Positions 18,381-27,556 of a stretch of DNA of 47,023 nt are shown piece after piece. The stretch lies in NCBI GenBank assembly GCA_003157745.1, contig PMKM01000154.1:7665-54687 (forward strand). The letters are read 5' to 3'. Source of the stretch: Bryobacterales bacterium (GTDB lineage: Bacteria; Acidobacteriota; Terriglobia; Bryobacterales; Bryobacteraceae). The position numbers and the translations under genes are program-made. The notes under the pieces were generated by a model. That model was not told where the DNA came from. It ran no database searches and saw only the letters and a list, made by a program, of their open reading frames with translations. Each line of letters starts with the position of its first letter. Position 1 is the first letter of the stretch.

Positions 18381-20360
18381 TTAGTTATAGGTTGCCGCTA
18401 TATCCGTCATCGCGAATGCATTCGCGAAGGCGAAATCCAACCCGCTGACGCTGAAGAGTTGTGGGAACGTATAGCTGCCCACCTCCAGCGCCCCGGTGCC
18501 GACCGGCAACGCCAGCAACACCGACGGCGGAACCGTGAACGTCCCCGCACTCGCCGGTGCATTGCAGACAAAGTCGGTGCTGAATACCGAGGATCCGGAT
18601 GTGGACACCGAACCGCCGGCAATTTCCACGTAGCCCGTGCCGCCATTGGTCCAATTGACCGTGACTCCCTGGCTGCGCGTCACCGTCCCAATGGAGCTCG
18701 CGTTGGTCCAAACGAGCGGGCTCGGCATGCTCACGCCCTGCGTGAAGGCCCCGACCGTGTTGGTGCCGCTGGCGCCGCTGCCGGTGAAGGTGAACGTCCC
18801 GCCCGAAGAGGGAATGAACCCCGTCGGCAGCGGCTCGTCCACGTAGGCTCCGGGAGCCGCCGAATAAGTCGTCAGAGTCTGCGCCGATCCGACCGGCCCC
18901 TGCACCGTGACCGTACCCGCATTCAACCCGGTAAACGTGAACAAACTGGTAACCGTCGCCGCGGCGCTCTGCGTCACGTAGCAACTGCCCAGCGAAGGAC
19001 GGGAACTGCTCTGATACCCGGTCAGCGATGAGCCGGTGATGGCGTAGAAGATCGCGTCGGCGCTATCGACGAGCGTGGGCGTCATGTTCGGCTGGGTGAT
19101 CTGACCGATCTGTACAGCGCCGAACTTCACCGTTCCCTGGCCTGCCAGCGTCGCCGCCTCCGTCGCGCTGATCGGGGAGAGCGAGCCGTCCGTGCAGGTG
19201 CCGCCGCCGCTAGAGATCGGAATAGTAACGAAATTGCTCACTATGCTGCCGCTCAGTGCCGCAACCGAAACCCCGCAGCCGGTCGGCGCATTGGACGGCA
19301 CGGTGACCACTACCTGGTCCACGCCCTGATAGGGAGACCGCCCCTGGTAGGCGATGGGCACTTGCACGCTGCCAAAATAGAGCGCAGTGATGTAGCTCAG
19401 ATTGTCGTAAGTGGTGGGCGGGCCTAGGTCGGTGTTCTTCGTATCGGCGCCCAGTCCCGCGCCCCAGAAAACGATGGTTTCGCCCGGCTTGGCCGAGTTG
19501 CCGATGTTAATCAGGTGGCCGTCGGCATTATCCGTCACCGCGGCCAGAGTGCCGCCGTAATAGTCGAATCCGAAGGCGCTGGCTACCACCTTGAGCGGGA
19601 ATGCCGCGCTGGCCTGGTTGTTGTAAGTCACCGTGATCGTGCCCGTTCCCACCGGCGTGCTCGAAGGCAGCACCACCGCGATCTGTCCCGGGAATGCGTA
19701 GTAGAACCCCGGATGCACGGTCGTACCGTTCACCGTGACCGCGACGCTCGACCCGCTCAGCGTTTGCGGCAGTGCCTTGCTCGGGTCCTGCAACGTGGTC
19801 GGACCTCCCGACGCCGCCAGACTTGAGCCGTAAATCACGATCAGCGTTCCCGGAGCGATGCCAAAGTTCGGCGCGCCCGGATTGATGTTGCTGTAGTTGT
19901 TCACGACCGCGCTCACCACCGGCACGCCCGCCGCGCCCAGCGTCGCGGTGCCCTTCTGCACCTTCGCCGCGGCGCCGGTACAGGTCTCATACTGGAGCGT
20001 GACCGACGTGCTGCTGACGGCCGTCAACTCCACCGCGGCATAGTTGCCGGCGTTGGTGTGTACCGCGAAAACCTCGTTCTGTGCCAGGCTGCTCCCGGTG
20101 ATGGGCGTCGTCTTGTAGGTAAAGGATTTCAGTGCGACGCTGCATTCCATCTCGCTGAACACGGAGGCGCCAACCGTCGTGAGATTGTCAAACGTCGCGC
20201 TCCCCTGCGGGGCGATGCTGACGCCTGGGTTGAACACGATGTCCCCGCCCGACGTGCCGGTGGCGCCCGTATCCAGATTCAAGGTAGTGTCCGCCAAAGC
20301 AGCCAGTGGCAGAGCCAGCGCCAAAACGGCGAGAGCGACGATATGAAACGATTTAGGCAT
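18381..20360 (-). CDS. Secreted TIGR03437-type protein (short paralogue)
   Basis: 659 residues with a signal peptide (IVALAVLALALPLAALAD). Residues about 150-370 form the TIGR03437 domain typical of Solibacter-like Acidobacteria (VVNNYSNINPGAPNFGIAPG, ASAFGFDYY, PGETIVFWGAGLG, YQGRSPYQGVDQV), probably a beta-sandwich surface domain. The last 270 residues form a second beta-rich domain ending GLDFAFANAFAMTDIAATYN. Both domains recur, in order and at similar length, in the 1340-residue protein encoded upstream. ATG 20360 is preferred, with GGAGAG just upstream, over the in-frame ATG at 20396. Function is unknown; adhesion or matrix roles are guesses from the domain type. Confidence 0.85.
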   Translation of the reverse strand: MPKSFHIVALAVLALALPLAALADTTLNLDTGATGTSGGDIVFNPGVSIAPQGSATFDNLTTVGASVFSEMECSVALKSFTYKTTPITGSSLAQNEVFAVHTNAGNYAAVELTAVSSTSVTLQYETCTGAAAKVQKGTATLGAAGVPVVSAVVNNYSNINPGAPNFGIAPGTLIVIYGSSLAASGGPTTLQDPSKALPQTLSGSSVAVTVNGTTVHPGFYYAFPGQIAVVLPSSTPVGTGTITVTYNNQASAAFPLKVVASAFGFDYYGGTLAAVTDNADGHLINIGNSAKPGETIVFWGAGLGADTKNTDLGPPTTYDNLSYITALYFGSVQVPIAYQGRSPYQGVDQVVVTVPSNAPTGCGVSVAALSGSIVSNFVTIPISSGGGTCTDGSLSPISATEAATLAGQGTVKFGAVQIGQITQPNMTPTLVDSADAIFYAITGSSLTGYQSSSRPSLGSCYVTQSAAATVTSLFTFTGLNAGTVTVQGPVGSAQTLTTYSAAPGAYVDEPLPTGFIPSSGGTFTFTGSGASGTNTVGAFTQGVSMPSPLVWTNASSIGTVTRSQGVTVNWTNGGTGYVEIAGGSVSTSGSSVFSTDFVCNAPASAGTFTVPPSVLLALPVGTGALEVGSYTFPQLFSVSGLDFAFANAFAMTDIAATYN

Positions 20361-20456
20361 TATTCTCTCCTGCGCGCATTCGGCGCACCGAACCAATCCC
20401 GTTTCCGGGCATCTCCATTTCCGATCTCAACATCCGAACCGCCCGGGTTCCGTCCA

Positions 20457-20702
20457 TTATACCCGTGGCGCGCCGCCCGGTAACCGCAGCGGTCGCGCCT
20501 GTTCCACCTGCCCGGGCGCCAGCTTGTGGCCGCACACCGGGCAGGTGTCCAACGTTCCGGAGGTGACGCCTCCGAGTCGAACGGTCGTTTCCTCCCGTTC
20601 CACCGTCACCTCCGTGCGAATGGTGTGGCCTTCGCCGTGCCTGCATCCTTCGGCACGGGAAAAACCGGCCCGTTCGCAAAGCGTTTGCCATAGCCTGTGC
20701 AT
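20457..20702 (-). CDS. Possible small CxxC zinc-ribbon protein
   Basis: 81 residues. The second half reads as a plausible small domain: RTEVTVEREETTVRLGG followed by DTCPVCGHKL, a CxxC pair that may bind zinc together with other ligands. The N-terminal third looks less convincing, and the true start may be internal. It lies between the two TIGR03437 genes on the same strand. It may be real, or a frame surviving in duplicated intergenic DNA. Confidence 0.4.
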   Translation of the reverse strand: MHRLWQTLCERAGFSRAEGCRHGEGHTIRTEVTVEREETTVRLGGVTSGTLDTCPVCGHKLAPGQVEQARPLRLPGGAPRV

Positions 20703-20714
20703 CGGAACCGCCCT

Positions 20715-20756
20715 TCACCCCGTTCGATTTCCCCTGCTTCCGCTTGGCTTGTCCAT
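20715..20756 (-). pseudogene. Truncated start of a Gly/Pro-rich-type gene
   Basis: Just downstream of the long TIGR03437 gene, the minus strand reads MDKPSGSRGNRTG and then stops. The intact Gly/Pro-rich gene, which lies in the equivalent place downstream of the short TIGR03437 gene, begins MDKPNRSS. The shared MDKP...NR start, with AAGGA upstream in both, suggests a relic of a tandem duplication that once included the following gene. Confidence 0.45.
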
Positions 20757-20780
20757 AATGCGATCCTTTCGCGCCAGAGC

Positions 20781-23700
20781 CTAGTTATAGGCTGCCGCGA
20801 TGCTTGTCGTCGCGGATGCTATCGCGACCGCGAAATCCAATCCCGATACGCTGAAATTCTGTGGCAGCGTGTAATTGCCCACCGACAGGCTCCCACTGCC
20901 CACCGGCAGCGCCAGCAGCACCGATGGCGGAACCGTGAACGTTCCCGCGCTCGCCGCCGCATTGCAGGTGAAGCTGGCGTCGAACGTCCCCGAGGCGGAT
21001 GTGGCTATCGAACCGCCGCTGATTTCGACGAAGCCGTTGCCGCCGCCGGTCCAATCGACCGTGACGCCCTGGCTGCGCGTCACCGTTCCGGCCGAGCCGG
21101 CATTGGTCCATGCGAGCGGCGCCGGAGCGCTTAAACCCTGCGTGAAACTGCCCACGCCGCCGGCTCCGCTTGCGCCGGTGGCAGTGAAGGTGAACGTGCC
21201 GCCCGCCGCGGGAACGAAGCCTGTCGGCAGCGACTCGGCCACATAGGCCCCGGGCGCCGATGGTACTGACGTCAGCGTCTGCACCCCTCCGACGGGCCCT
21301 TGTACGGTGACCGTGCCGGCATTCAATCCAACCGGCGCGTAGAGACCGAGCACGCTCGAAACGTTCTGGGTCACCACGCAGCTACCGAGCGATGGCTGCG
21401 TACCGCTCTCATACCCGGTCAGCGAAGCGCCGCTGAAACTGTAGAAAATCGCGTCCGCGCTATCCGTGGTCGTGGTGCCGGAGCCGGTCGCGGCAGGCCC
21501 GGTGCTTTGGCCCACCTGGATCACGCCAAACGCGACGCTCGCCTGGCTCGATAGCGTCGCCGCCGTCGCCGGACTGACGTAGGCGATCGAATCGGCGCAG
21601 ATTCCGCCGTTGGTTGCAATCGGAATTGTCACCAGGTTGCTGACCGTGGCCGCACTGCCGTTGCCGATCACCGCCACCACCGAAACCGCGCACCCGAGAG
21701 GCACGTTCGCCGGGAGGGTCACGGCGACTTGATCGACGCCCTGATACCCCGATCTTCCCTGATAGGCGACCGGCACCGGAACGCCGCCGATATAGAGCGC
21801 CGTGATGCCGCTGAGGTTATCGAAGCTGGTGGGCGGGCCGAGGTCGGTGTTCTTCGTATCGGCGCCATCGCCGGCGCCCCAGAAATCGATGGTTTCGCCC
21901 GGCTTGGCCGAATTCGCGGCGGTAATCAGGTGGCCGTCGTTGTTGTCGGTCGCCACGCCCAGCGCACCATTGTAGTAATCGAATCCAAATGCGCTCGCGA
22001 CCACCGTAATCGGAAACGCGGCGCTAGTCTGCCCGCCGTAGGCGACCGTGACGGTGCCCGTCCCCAACGGCGTGTTCGAAGGAAGCACGACGGCAAGCTG
22101 GCTGGGAATCGCGAAGTAAAACGCCGGCGTCACGGTCGTCCCGCCGATGGTGATCGAAACGCTCGAGCCGTTCAGCGTTTGCGGCAGGTTGGCGGCGGGG
22201 TTCTGCAATGGCGTAGCCGAACTGCCCGGCGCAGCCAGGTTCGATCCCCAGATCTTCATCAGCGTTCCCGGCGCGATCGCGAAGTTCGGTGCGGCCGGAT
22301 TGATGTTGCTGTAATTGTTCACCAGTGCGCCGATCACGGGCGCTGAGGATGGCGTTCCGGCGGGATTCACGGTGAAGCTTTGCGTGACCGAAGTGGCCAC
22401 GGCGTAGGTTGCGTTGCCGGCCTGATCCGCCTCGATGGTGCAGGTGCCCACCGCGAGCAGGGTCACCGTGGAACCGGAGACCGTGCAGATGGACGGTGTC
22501 AGCGAACTGAAGCTCACTGGCAGATTGGAAGTGGCCGTGGCGGCGATGGTGAACGGCGCGGCGCCGAACGTCTGGTTCGGCAGCGCGCCGAAGGCGATGG
22601 TCTGCGCCGTCAGGGGCGTCGCCGTCACCGTGAAGCTTTGTTGAACCGCGGGGGCGCCGGCGTAGCTACCGTTGCCGCCCTGGTTCGCCTGAATGGTGCA
22701 AGTGCCGGCGGCGAGCAGCGTCACCTGCATCCCGTTGACCGCGCAGACGAGCGGAGTGATCGAAAGGAAGCTGACCGGCAAACCGGAAGTAGCCGTTGCA
22801 CTGATCGTGAATGGCGCCGCGCCGAGCGTCTGGTCCGGGAGCGCGTTGAAGGTGATAGTCTGGGCCGTCAGGGGCGCTGCCGTCACCGTGAAGCTTTGAT
22901 TGACCGGCGCGGCCGCGAGCCACTTGGTATCGCCGGCCTGGGTGGCCTGAATCGTGCACGTGCCCGTCGAAACCAGAGTCACCGTCGTGCCGGAGACCGT
23001 GCAGACGGCCGGAGTGGTCGAGGCGAAGCTCACCGTTAAACCGGAACTGGCCGTGGCGCCGATAGTGAATGGCGCGGCGCCAAGCGTCTGGCTCGAAAGC
23101 GCGGCGAAGGCGATGGATTGGCTCTTTCCGCTGACGGTGAAGCTGCGGTCGACGGGCGTGGCCGCGGCGTAGGTGGCGTTGCCTGCCTGCGTCGCCTCAA
23201 CTGTGCAGGTACCCATGGTGAGCGCCGTGACGATTGGCCCACCCATGTCCTTGCCGACGGAGCAGACGGTGGGCGTAAGCGTAGTGGAAGTTACCGGCAA
23301 GCCGGAGGAGGCGCTCGCGATGATGACCTCTTTACTGCCAGCCGCCAGGCCCACCAGCGCGTGAAAGTCGATGGTCTGGCTCTCTCCGGTAACCTGGAAT
23401 CTTTGGCTGACAATCGGGGCGGCGGCGTAGTTGCCGTTGCCTGGCTGCGACGCCACGACGATGCAGGTACCTATGGCGACCGAGGTTACTGCCATCCCGC
23501 CCGAGGGGATTGTACAAACGGAGGGTGTCGACGATCCGAAGAACACGGGCAATCCTGAACTGGCGGTTGCGCTGAGGTTCTCGACATAGCCGACTTGTAT
23601 GCTCGTTAGCGCCGGGAACGTGATCGTCTGGGTACCCTGGTGCACGGTGAAGGGCACACTGACGGGCGTGGCAGCGGCCCAGTTGGCGTCGCCCGCCTGG

Positions 23701-24803
23701 GTCGCCTGAGGCGCGCAACTGCCGATGGCGATCAGGGTGAGCGTGGAGCCGGAGGCCGTGCCGGAAAGCGTACAGACCGCGGGCGTCAGCGAAGTGAAGC
23801 TTACCGGCAAGCCGGACGTAGCTGACGCGCCGATTGTGTACTGGTCACCGACCTTCTCGGTAGCCGGGCCGTTCAGAGTGTAGTTAATGATCGTCTGGGT
23901 GCCTTGCAGCACGGTGCCCGACTTGGTGACAGGCGCGGCCGCGGCCCAGATGTAGCCATCGCCTGGCTGCGTCGCCTGGACGGTGCAGGTGCCGGCGGCA
24001 ATTAACGCCACCGTCGATCCGGAGACGGTGCAAGTGCCGGTCGTCTGCGAGTTGAAGCTCACCGGCAGGCCGGAGGAAGCCGTGGCGGAAAGAGTCTGCG
24101 TGTCGCCGACCTTGCCGCCCCCGGTGGCGGTGATGTTGCCGATCGTCTGGGTCTCTCCGGTCACCAGGAATATCTTGCTGACAATCGGGGCGGCGGCGTA
24201 GGTGCCGTTGCCTGGCTGCGACGCCACGACGATGCAGGTGCCAATGGCGACCGCGGTTACTGCCATCCCGCCCGAGGGGACTGTACAAAACGAGGGTGTC
24301 GACGATCCGAAGTGCACTGGCAATCCCGAACTGGCGGTTGCGTTGAGGTTCTCGACATAGCCGACTTGTATGCTGGTTGGCGCCGTGAAGGTGATCGTCT
24401 GGGCTTGCCCCACCACTTGGGCGGTCTGGGTGACATCCGGGGCCGCCTTGTAATTGCCGCCGCCCGCTTGCGAGGCGGTGACGCTGCAGGTTCCGATGCT
24501 GACCCCGGTCACATACGGGTGCCCGAGGGCGATGCCTACAGTGCAAACGGAGGTTGTCGTCGACGCGAAGGTTACTGTCAGCCCGGACGAGGCGGTCGCA
24601 TTGAGCGCCTCGTTCACGCCGACTGCCCAGTCGAATAACGGGCTGAAGGTGATGGTCTGGCCCGCGGTCGGCCCGATGTCCGGCGTCGCCGCGATCCGCT
24701 GGCCCAGCGCGGCAGCGGCGGCCGGATTCGAAGCGGCACCTGACCAGGCAGCCATGGGCAGCGCCAAGGCGGCGACTGCGACGATAAGAACCGTTCTAGA
24801 CAT
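20781..24803 (-). CDS. Large secreted protein: nine Ig-like repeats plus TIGR03437 domain
   Basis: 1340 residues with a signal peptide (LIVAVAALALPMAAWSG). Residues about 45-815 contain nine tandem Ig-like repeats of about 83-88 residues, each with QTIxF at the start, ASSGLPVxF in the middle and two cysteines (xxCTV...GTCTV) that could form a disulfide. Then come a TIGR03437 domain (about 820-1050) and a C-terminal beta domain paralogous to those of the gene at 18381-20360. Two of the Ig repeats are nearly identical at DNA level. It is probably a rod-like surface or secreted adhesin-type protein; I see no catalytic site. ATG 24803 has GGAGGAGTG upstream. It is divergent from a membrane winged-helix regulator that may control it. 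Confidence 0.87.
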   Translation of the reverse strand: MSRTVLIVAVAALALPMAAWSGAASNPAAAAALGQRIAATPDIGPTAGQTITFSPLFDWAVGVNEALNATASSGLTVTFASTTTSVCTVGIALGHPYVTGVSIGTCSVTASQAGGGNYKAAPDVTQTAQVVGQAQTITFTAPTSIQVGYVENLNATASSGLPVHFGSSTPSFCTVPSGGMAVTAVAIGTCIVVASQPGNGTYAAAPIVSKIFLVTGETQTIGNITATGGGKVGDTQTLSATASSGLPVSFNSQTTGTCTVSGSTVALIAAGTCTVQATQPGDGYIWAAAAPVTKSGTVLQGTQTIINYTLNGPATEKVGDQYTIGASATSGLPVSFTSLTPAVCTLSGTASGSTLTLIAIGSCAPQATQAGDANWAAATPVSVPFTVHQGTQTITFPALTSIQVGYVENLSATASSGLPVFFGSSTPSVCTIPSGGMAVTSVAIGTCIVVASQPGNGNYAAAPIVSQRFQVTGESQTIDFHALVGLAAGSKEVIIASASSGLPVTSTTLTPTVCSVGKDMGGPIVTALTMGTCTVEATQAGNATYAAATPVDRSFTVSGKSQSIAFAALSSQTLGAAPFTIGATASSGLTVSFASTTPAVCTVSGTTVTLVSTGTCTIQATQAGDTKWLAAAPVNQSFTVTAAPLTAQTITFNALPDQTLGAAPFTISATATSGLPVSFLSITPLVCAVNGMQVTLLAAGTCTIQANQGGNGSYAGAPAVQQSFTVTATPLTAQTIAFGALPNQTFGAAPFTIAATATSNLPVSFSSLTPSICTVSGSTVTLLAVGTCTIEADQAGNATYAVATSVTQSFTVNPAGTPSSAPVIGALVNNYSNINPAAPNFAIAPGTLMKIWGSNLAAPGSSATPLQNPAANLPQTLNGSSVSITIGGTTVTPAFYFAIPSQLAVVLPSNTPLGTGTVTVAYGGQTSAAFPITVVASAFGFDYYNGALGVATDNNDGHLITAANSAKPGETIDFWGAGDGADTKNTDLGPPTSFDNLSGITALYIGGVPVPVAYQGRSGYQGVDQVAVTLPANVPLGCAVSVVAVIGNGSAATVSNLVTIPIATNGGICADSIAYVSPATAATLSSQASVAFGVIQVGQSTGPAATGSGTTTTDSADAIFYSFSGASLTGYESGTQPSLGSCVVTQNVSSVLGLYAPVGLNAGTVTVQGPVGGVQTLTSVPSAPGAYVAESLPTGFVPAAGGTFTFTATGASGAGGVGSFTQGLSAPAPLAWTNAGSAGTVTRSQGVTVDWTGGGNGFVEISGGSIATSASGTFDASFTCNAAASAGTFTVPPSVLLALPVGSGSLSVGNYTLPQNFSVSGLDFAVAIASATTSIAAAYN
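23408..23613. repeat. 206-bp internal duplication in the Ig-repeat gene, copy 1
   Basis: Nearly identical over 206 bases to 24179-24384, far closer to each other than either is to the other Ig repeats. It encodes the SIQVGYVENL...SSTP...GTCIVVASQPGNG portion of repeats 5 and 2. The period equals three Ig repeats plus linkers (771 bases), so a three-repeat block may have been duplicated or the two homogenised by gene conversion. Confidence 0.8.
24179..24384. repeat. 206-bp internal duplication in the Ig-repeat gene, copy 2
   Basis: Partner of 23408-23613 in direct orientation, 771 bases apart, within Ig-like repeat 2. Confidence 0.8.
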
Positions 24804-24922
24804 GAATCACTCCTCCAACGACCGTGTTTCCCGCACGCGTTCCGTGATTCGAAACTCCGTCTGGCGTTTCCGGGCCGCGCTGCAAATCGTATTTCAAGGT
24901 CCGATTCTCTCCGAAAATGTTC

Positions 24923-24963
24923 TATAATTCCAATGACCTGTTGTGACAAGTTCTGACAAGTTC
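24923..24963 (+). promoter_or_regulatory. Candidate -10 box and tandem operator before the regulator gene
   Basis: TATAAT at 24923-24928 is a perfect -10 hexamer, though no good -35 lies upstream. Two perfect tandem copies of TGACAAGTTC follow at 24944-24953 and 24954-24963, then TGAATTG as a partial third. Spacing of 10 bases puts the copies on one face of the helix, as for OmpR/PhoB-type winged-helix binding sites. The sites lie between the divergent Ig-repeat protein and regulator genes. Confidence 0.5.
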
Positions 24964-24981
24964 TGAATTGTCTCCATCTTC

Positions 24982-27336
24982 ATGAAAACAGACAGTCTAT
25001 TCAGATTTGGAGAATACGAGGTAGACGCTCTGGCGCGCACCGCGCGACGCCAGGGGGTCGCGCTTTCGCTCAGCCGCCGCGCCTTCGACGTCCTCCTTTA
25101 CTTTGTGCAGAACCCCGGCCGCGCCATCTCCAAGGACGAACTGTTGAAAAGCGTCTGGGCGGATGCCACGGTGGACGAGAACAGCCTCGCCCAGAGCGTC
25201 TCCGTGCTGCGCCGGGCGCTCGACGAGAAGCGCGGCGAGAACAGCTACATTGTCACTTTGCCGGGACGCGGGTACCAATTCATCGCCGCCGTGGAAGTGG
25301 TTCCGGAGGAAGATACCAGGCTGACCCCGGCGGGCGTCACCGCGGTGGCGGCAGCCGGTGGCGACGGCACCGGGCTCGTATTTCAAAAACGCACGGTCCG
25401 CACCCGCGTGATCACGGAAGAACACCAGGCCATCGCGCCGCCGCCGCGCCCCAACCGGCTCCGCACCTCCCTGCCCGTGGCGTTGGTCCTAGCCGTTGCC
25501 GCGCTGGCCGCCTATCTTTCCTGGCGGCACTTTCAGCCGCTCCCGCCCCCCACCATGGTGGTCCTGGCGGATTTCGAAAACTCCACCGGCGACGCCGACT
25601 TCGATCGCTTCCTGAACCGCGCGATTCAGATCGATCTCGAACAGTCGCCCTTCCTCAATCTGCTCTCCGCCTCCAAAATCCGCGAGACGCTTGGCGAGAT
25701 GCGCCGCAAGCCCGGCGAGGCGCTGACACCCGCCCTGGCGCGCGAGATCTGCGAACGCAACAACGGCCAGGCCACCCTCCACGGCTCGCTGTCAAAACTC
25801 GGCGGCAGCTACCTGCTCCTGCTCGACGCCGAAGGCTGCGTCAGCGGCGAGCGGCTGGGCGGCTACAAGGCGCAGGTTCGCTCGAAGGAGGAACTCCTGG
25901 GCGCACTCGATACGGCAACCGGCCAGGTCCGCCGTCAGTTGGGCGAATCGAGCGCTTCGCGCGAACGCTTCGCCACGCCGGTCGCGCAGGCGACCACCGC
26001 TTCGCTCGATGCGCTGCGCGCTTACAGCCAGGGTCTCGACAGTTTCGAACGCGGCGATTCCAAGACCGCCGAGGATCTGCTCCGCAGCGCCATCGCGCTC
26101 GATGCGAATTTCGCCACCGCCTATCGCGTCCTGGCCACCACTTATTACAACCGCCACGACCGCGTCCAGGCCGCCGTCTATTATAAGAAGGCTTTCGATC
26201 TGCGCGGGACCACCACCGAGCGCGAGCGGCTCTCCATCGAGGCTCTCTACTACGGCGGCGCGATCCTCGATTACGAAGCCGCCGCCCGCTCGTTTACCCT
26301 CTTGAATCGGATCTATCCGAACGACGCCGGTAAGTGGGGCAACCTCTGCAACCTCTATACCCTGCTGGGCGAGTATCCGCCGGCCATCGAAGCCGGCCGG
26401 CAAGCACTGCGCATCGATCCCAAATCCGCCTTTGTCGCCGAGGTGCTGGCCCGCGCCTACCTGCGCGCCAACCAATTTGCCGAGGCGCAGAAGCTGGCCG
26501 ATTCGAGCGTTGCCGCAAAGAAGGACCGCTGGGGCACCCACAGCATCTTGTTTCAGATTGCCTATGCCCAGCGTGACGAAGCCCGCATGAAATCCGAGGG
26601 CGAATGGGGCCTCAGCCATCAGAGCGTCGCCAACGCGCTCGACGATCTGGGGCTCGCCGCCGCCACCGGCGGCAAGCTGCGCGAGGCGTTGGACGACCTC
26701 GCGCGCGCCCGCACCGAAGCCCTTCGTGGCGGCGACACCGATTTCGCCGACGGCGCGTCGCTCGATGCCGCCTACGTCCTCCTCCGGATGGAGCAGCCCG
26801 AGCGCGCCGCGGCCAGTTTGCGGCAGATGATCGGCGACGCGGGCTATCCCGAAGCCACTGCGCAACTCCGCGCCGAGACCGGCGACCCCGCGCCCGCCCA
26901 GCGTCTGGTGTCCACCGCCAACCCCCTTACCGAGCGCAATACAATTCACGTGTATTGCACCTTGCCGATGGTGCGCTCGACCCTGGCCCTGCTGGCCCAC
27001 CAGCCCGCCGAAGCCGTACGCCTGCTCGAGCCCGCACGGCCGTATCAACTGCGCGACTTCGAGGTTGTCTACCTGCGCGCGCAGGCCGAGGCCGCCGCCG
27101 GCCAGCTCGATGCCGCCGCCCGCGATTTCTCCCTAATCCTCGCCAACCAGGGCGTCGATCCGATCTCTCCCGAGTATCCCCTCGCGCACCTTCGCCTTGG
27201 CCGCATCCTGGCCGCCCAGAAGAAGCTCGCCCAGTCCCGCGAACAATACACGGCCTTCTTCGCCGCCTGGAAAGCCGCCGACGCCGATCTCCCGCTCCTC
27301 ATCCAGGCCCGCCAGGAATTCGCCGCCCTCCGTTAG
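24982..27336 (+). CDS. Membrane-bound CadC-like winged-helix regulator with TPR sensor domain
   Basis: 784 residues. Residues 5-105 form an OmpR/ToxR-type DNA-binding winged helix (FGEYEVDALARTARRQG, DELLKSVWADATVDENSL, LPGRGYQFIA). A linker and one membrane segment (about 168-186) follow. The rest is extracytoplasmic, with a TolB-like/FlgO-like start (MVVLADFENSTGD) and TPR repeats from about 340 to the end. CadC and ToxR relatives sense envelope or external signals and bind DNA from the membrane. ATG 24982 is chosen because the winged helix starts directly after it. The divergent target is probably the TIGR03437 surface protein locus, with the tandem TGACAAGTTC repeats as candidate sites. 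The ligand is unknown. Confidence 0.85.
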   Translation: MKTDSLFRFGEYEVDALARTARRQGVALSLSRRAFDVLLYFVQNPGRAISKDELLKSVWADATVDENSLAQSVSVLRRALDEKRGENSYIVTLPGRGYQFIAAVEVVPEEDTRLTPAGVTAVAAAGGDGTGLVFQKRTVRTRVITEEHQAIAPPPRPNRLRTSLPVALVLAVAALAAYLSWRHFQPLPPPTMVVLADFENSTGDADFDRFLNRAIQIDLEQSPFLNLLSASKIRETLGEMRRKPGEALTPALAREICERNNGQATLHGSLSKLGGSYLLLLDAEGCVSGERLGGYKAQVRSKEELLGALDTATGQVRRQLGESSASRERFATPVAQATTASLDALRAYSQGLDSFERGDSKTAEDLLRSAIALDANFATAYRVLATTYYNRHDRVQAAVYYKKAFDLRGTTTERERLSIEALYYGGAILDYEAAARSFTLLNRIYPNDAGKWGNLCNLYTLLGEYPPAIEAGRQALRIDPKSAFVAEVLARAYLRANQFAEAQKLADSSVAAKKDRWGTHSILFQIAYAQRDEARMKSEGEWGLSHQSVANALDDLGLAAATGGKLREALDDLARARTEALRGGDTDFADGASLDAAYVLLRMEQPERAAASLRQMIGDAGYPEATAQLRAETGDPAPAQRLVSTANPLTERNTIHVYCTLPMVRSTLALLAHQPAEAVRLLEPARPYQLRDFEVVYLRAQAEAAAGQLDAAARDFSLILANQGVDPISPEYPLAHLRLGRILAAQKKLAQSREQYTAFFAAWKAADADLPLLIQARQEFAALR

Positions 27337-27337
27337 A

Positions 27338-27378
27338 TGGGGCATGCTTGAGCTTGCCAACACCCGCTTGCGGGCGAT
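27338..27378. repeat. REP-like unit, inverted copy
   Basis: The 41 bases beginning TGGGGCATGCTTGAGCTTGC and ending GCTTGCGGGCGAT are the reverse complement, with three or so changes, of the core of the 78-bp direct repeats at 8165-8242 and 9904-9982. It lies immediately after the stop of the TPR regulator gene and could act as a transcript end or stabiliser. Confidence 0.65.
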
Positions 27379-27462
27379 GCACGTAGCAATCGTCCCGGCC
27401 GGGAAAGGGGGGGGAGAAATCGGCGACCCCTGGTGAGCAAAATGCGTCTCTCTTGCCCGCGT

Positions 27463-27555
27463 CTCAGCCCCGACCGCACAGCTTGGGTGACAATTCTAAG
27501 TCGCGCCAGCCCCGCCACCGGCGGCTATTTTACAAGCCCTCTAAGGCATGCCCCG
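27463..27555. repeat. 92-bp dispersed repeat, copy 2
   Basis: Partner of 10624-10715. It ends with GCATGCCCC right next to the stop codon (27557-27559) of the leftward FHA-domain gene, so it may form the 3' end of that operon's transcript. Confidence 0.7.
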
Positions 27556-27556
27556 C

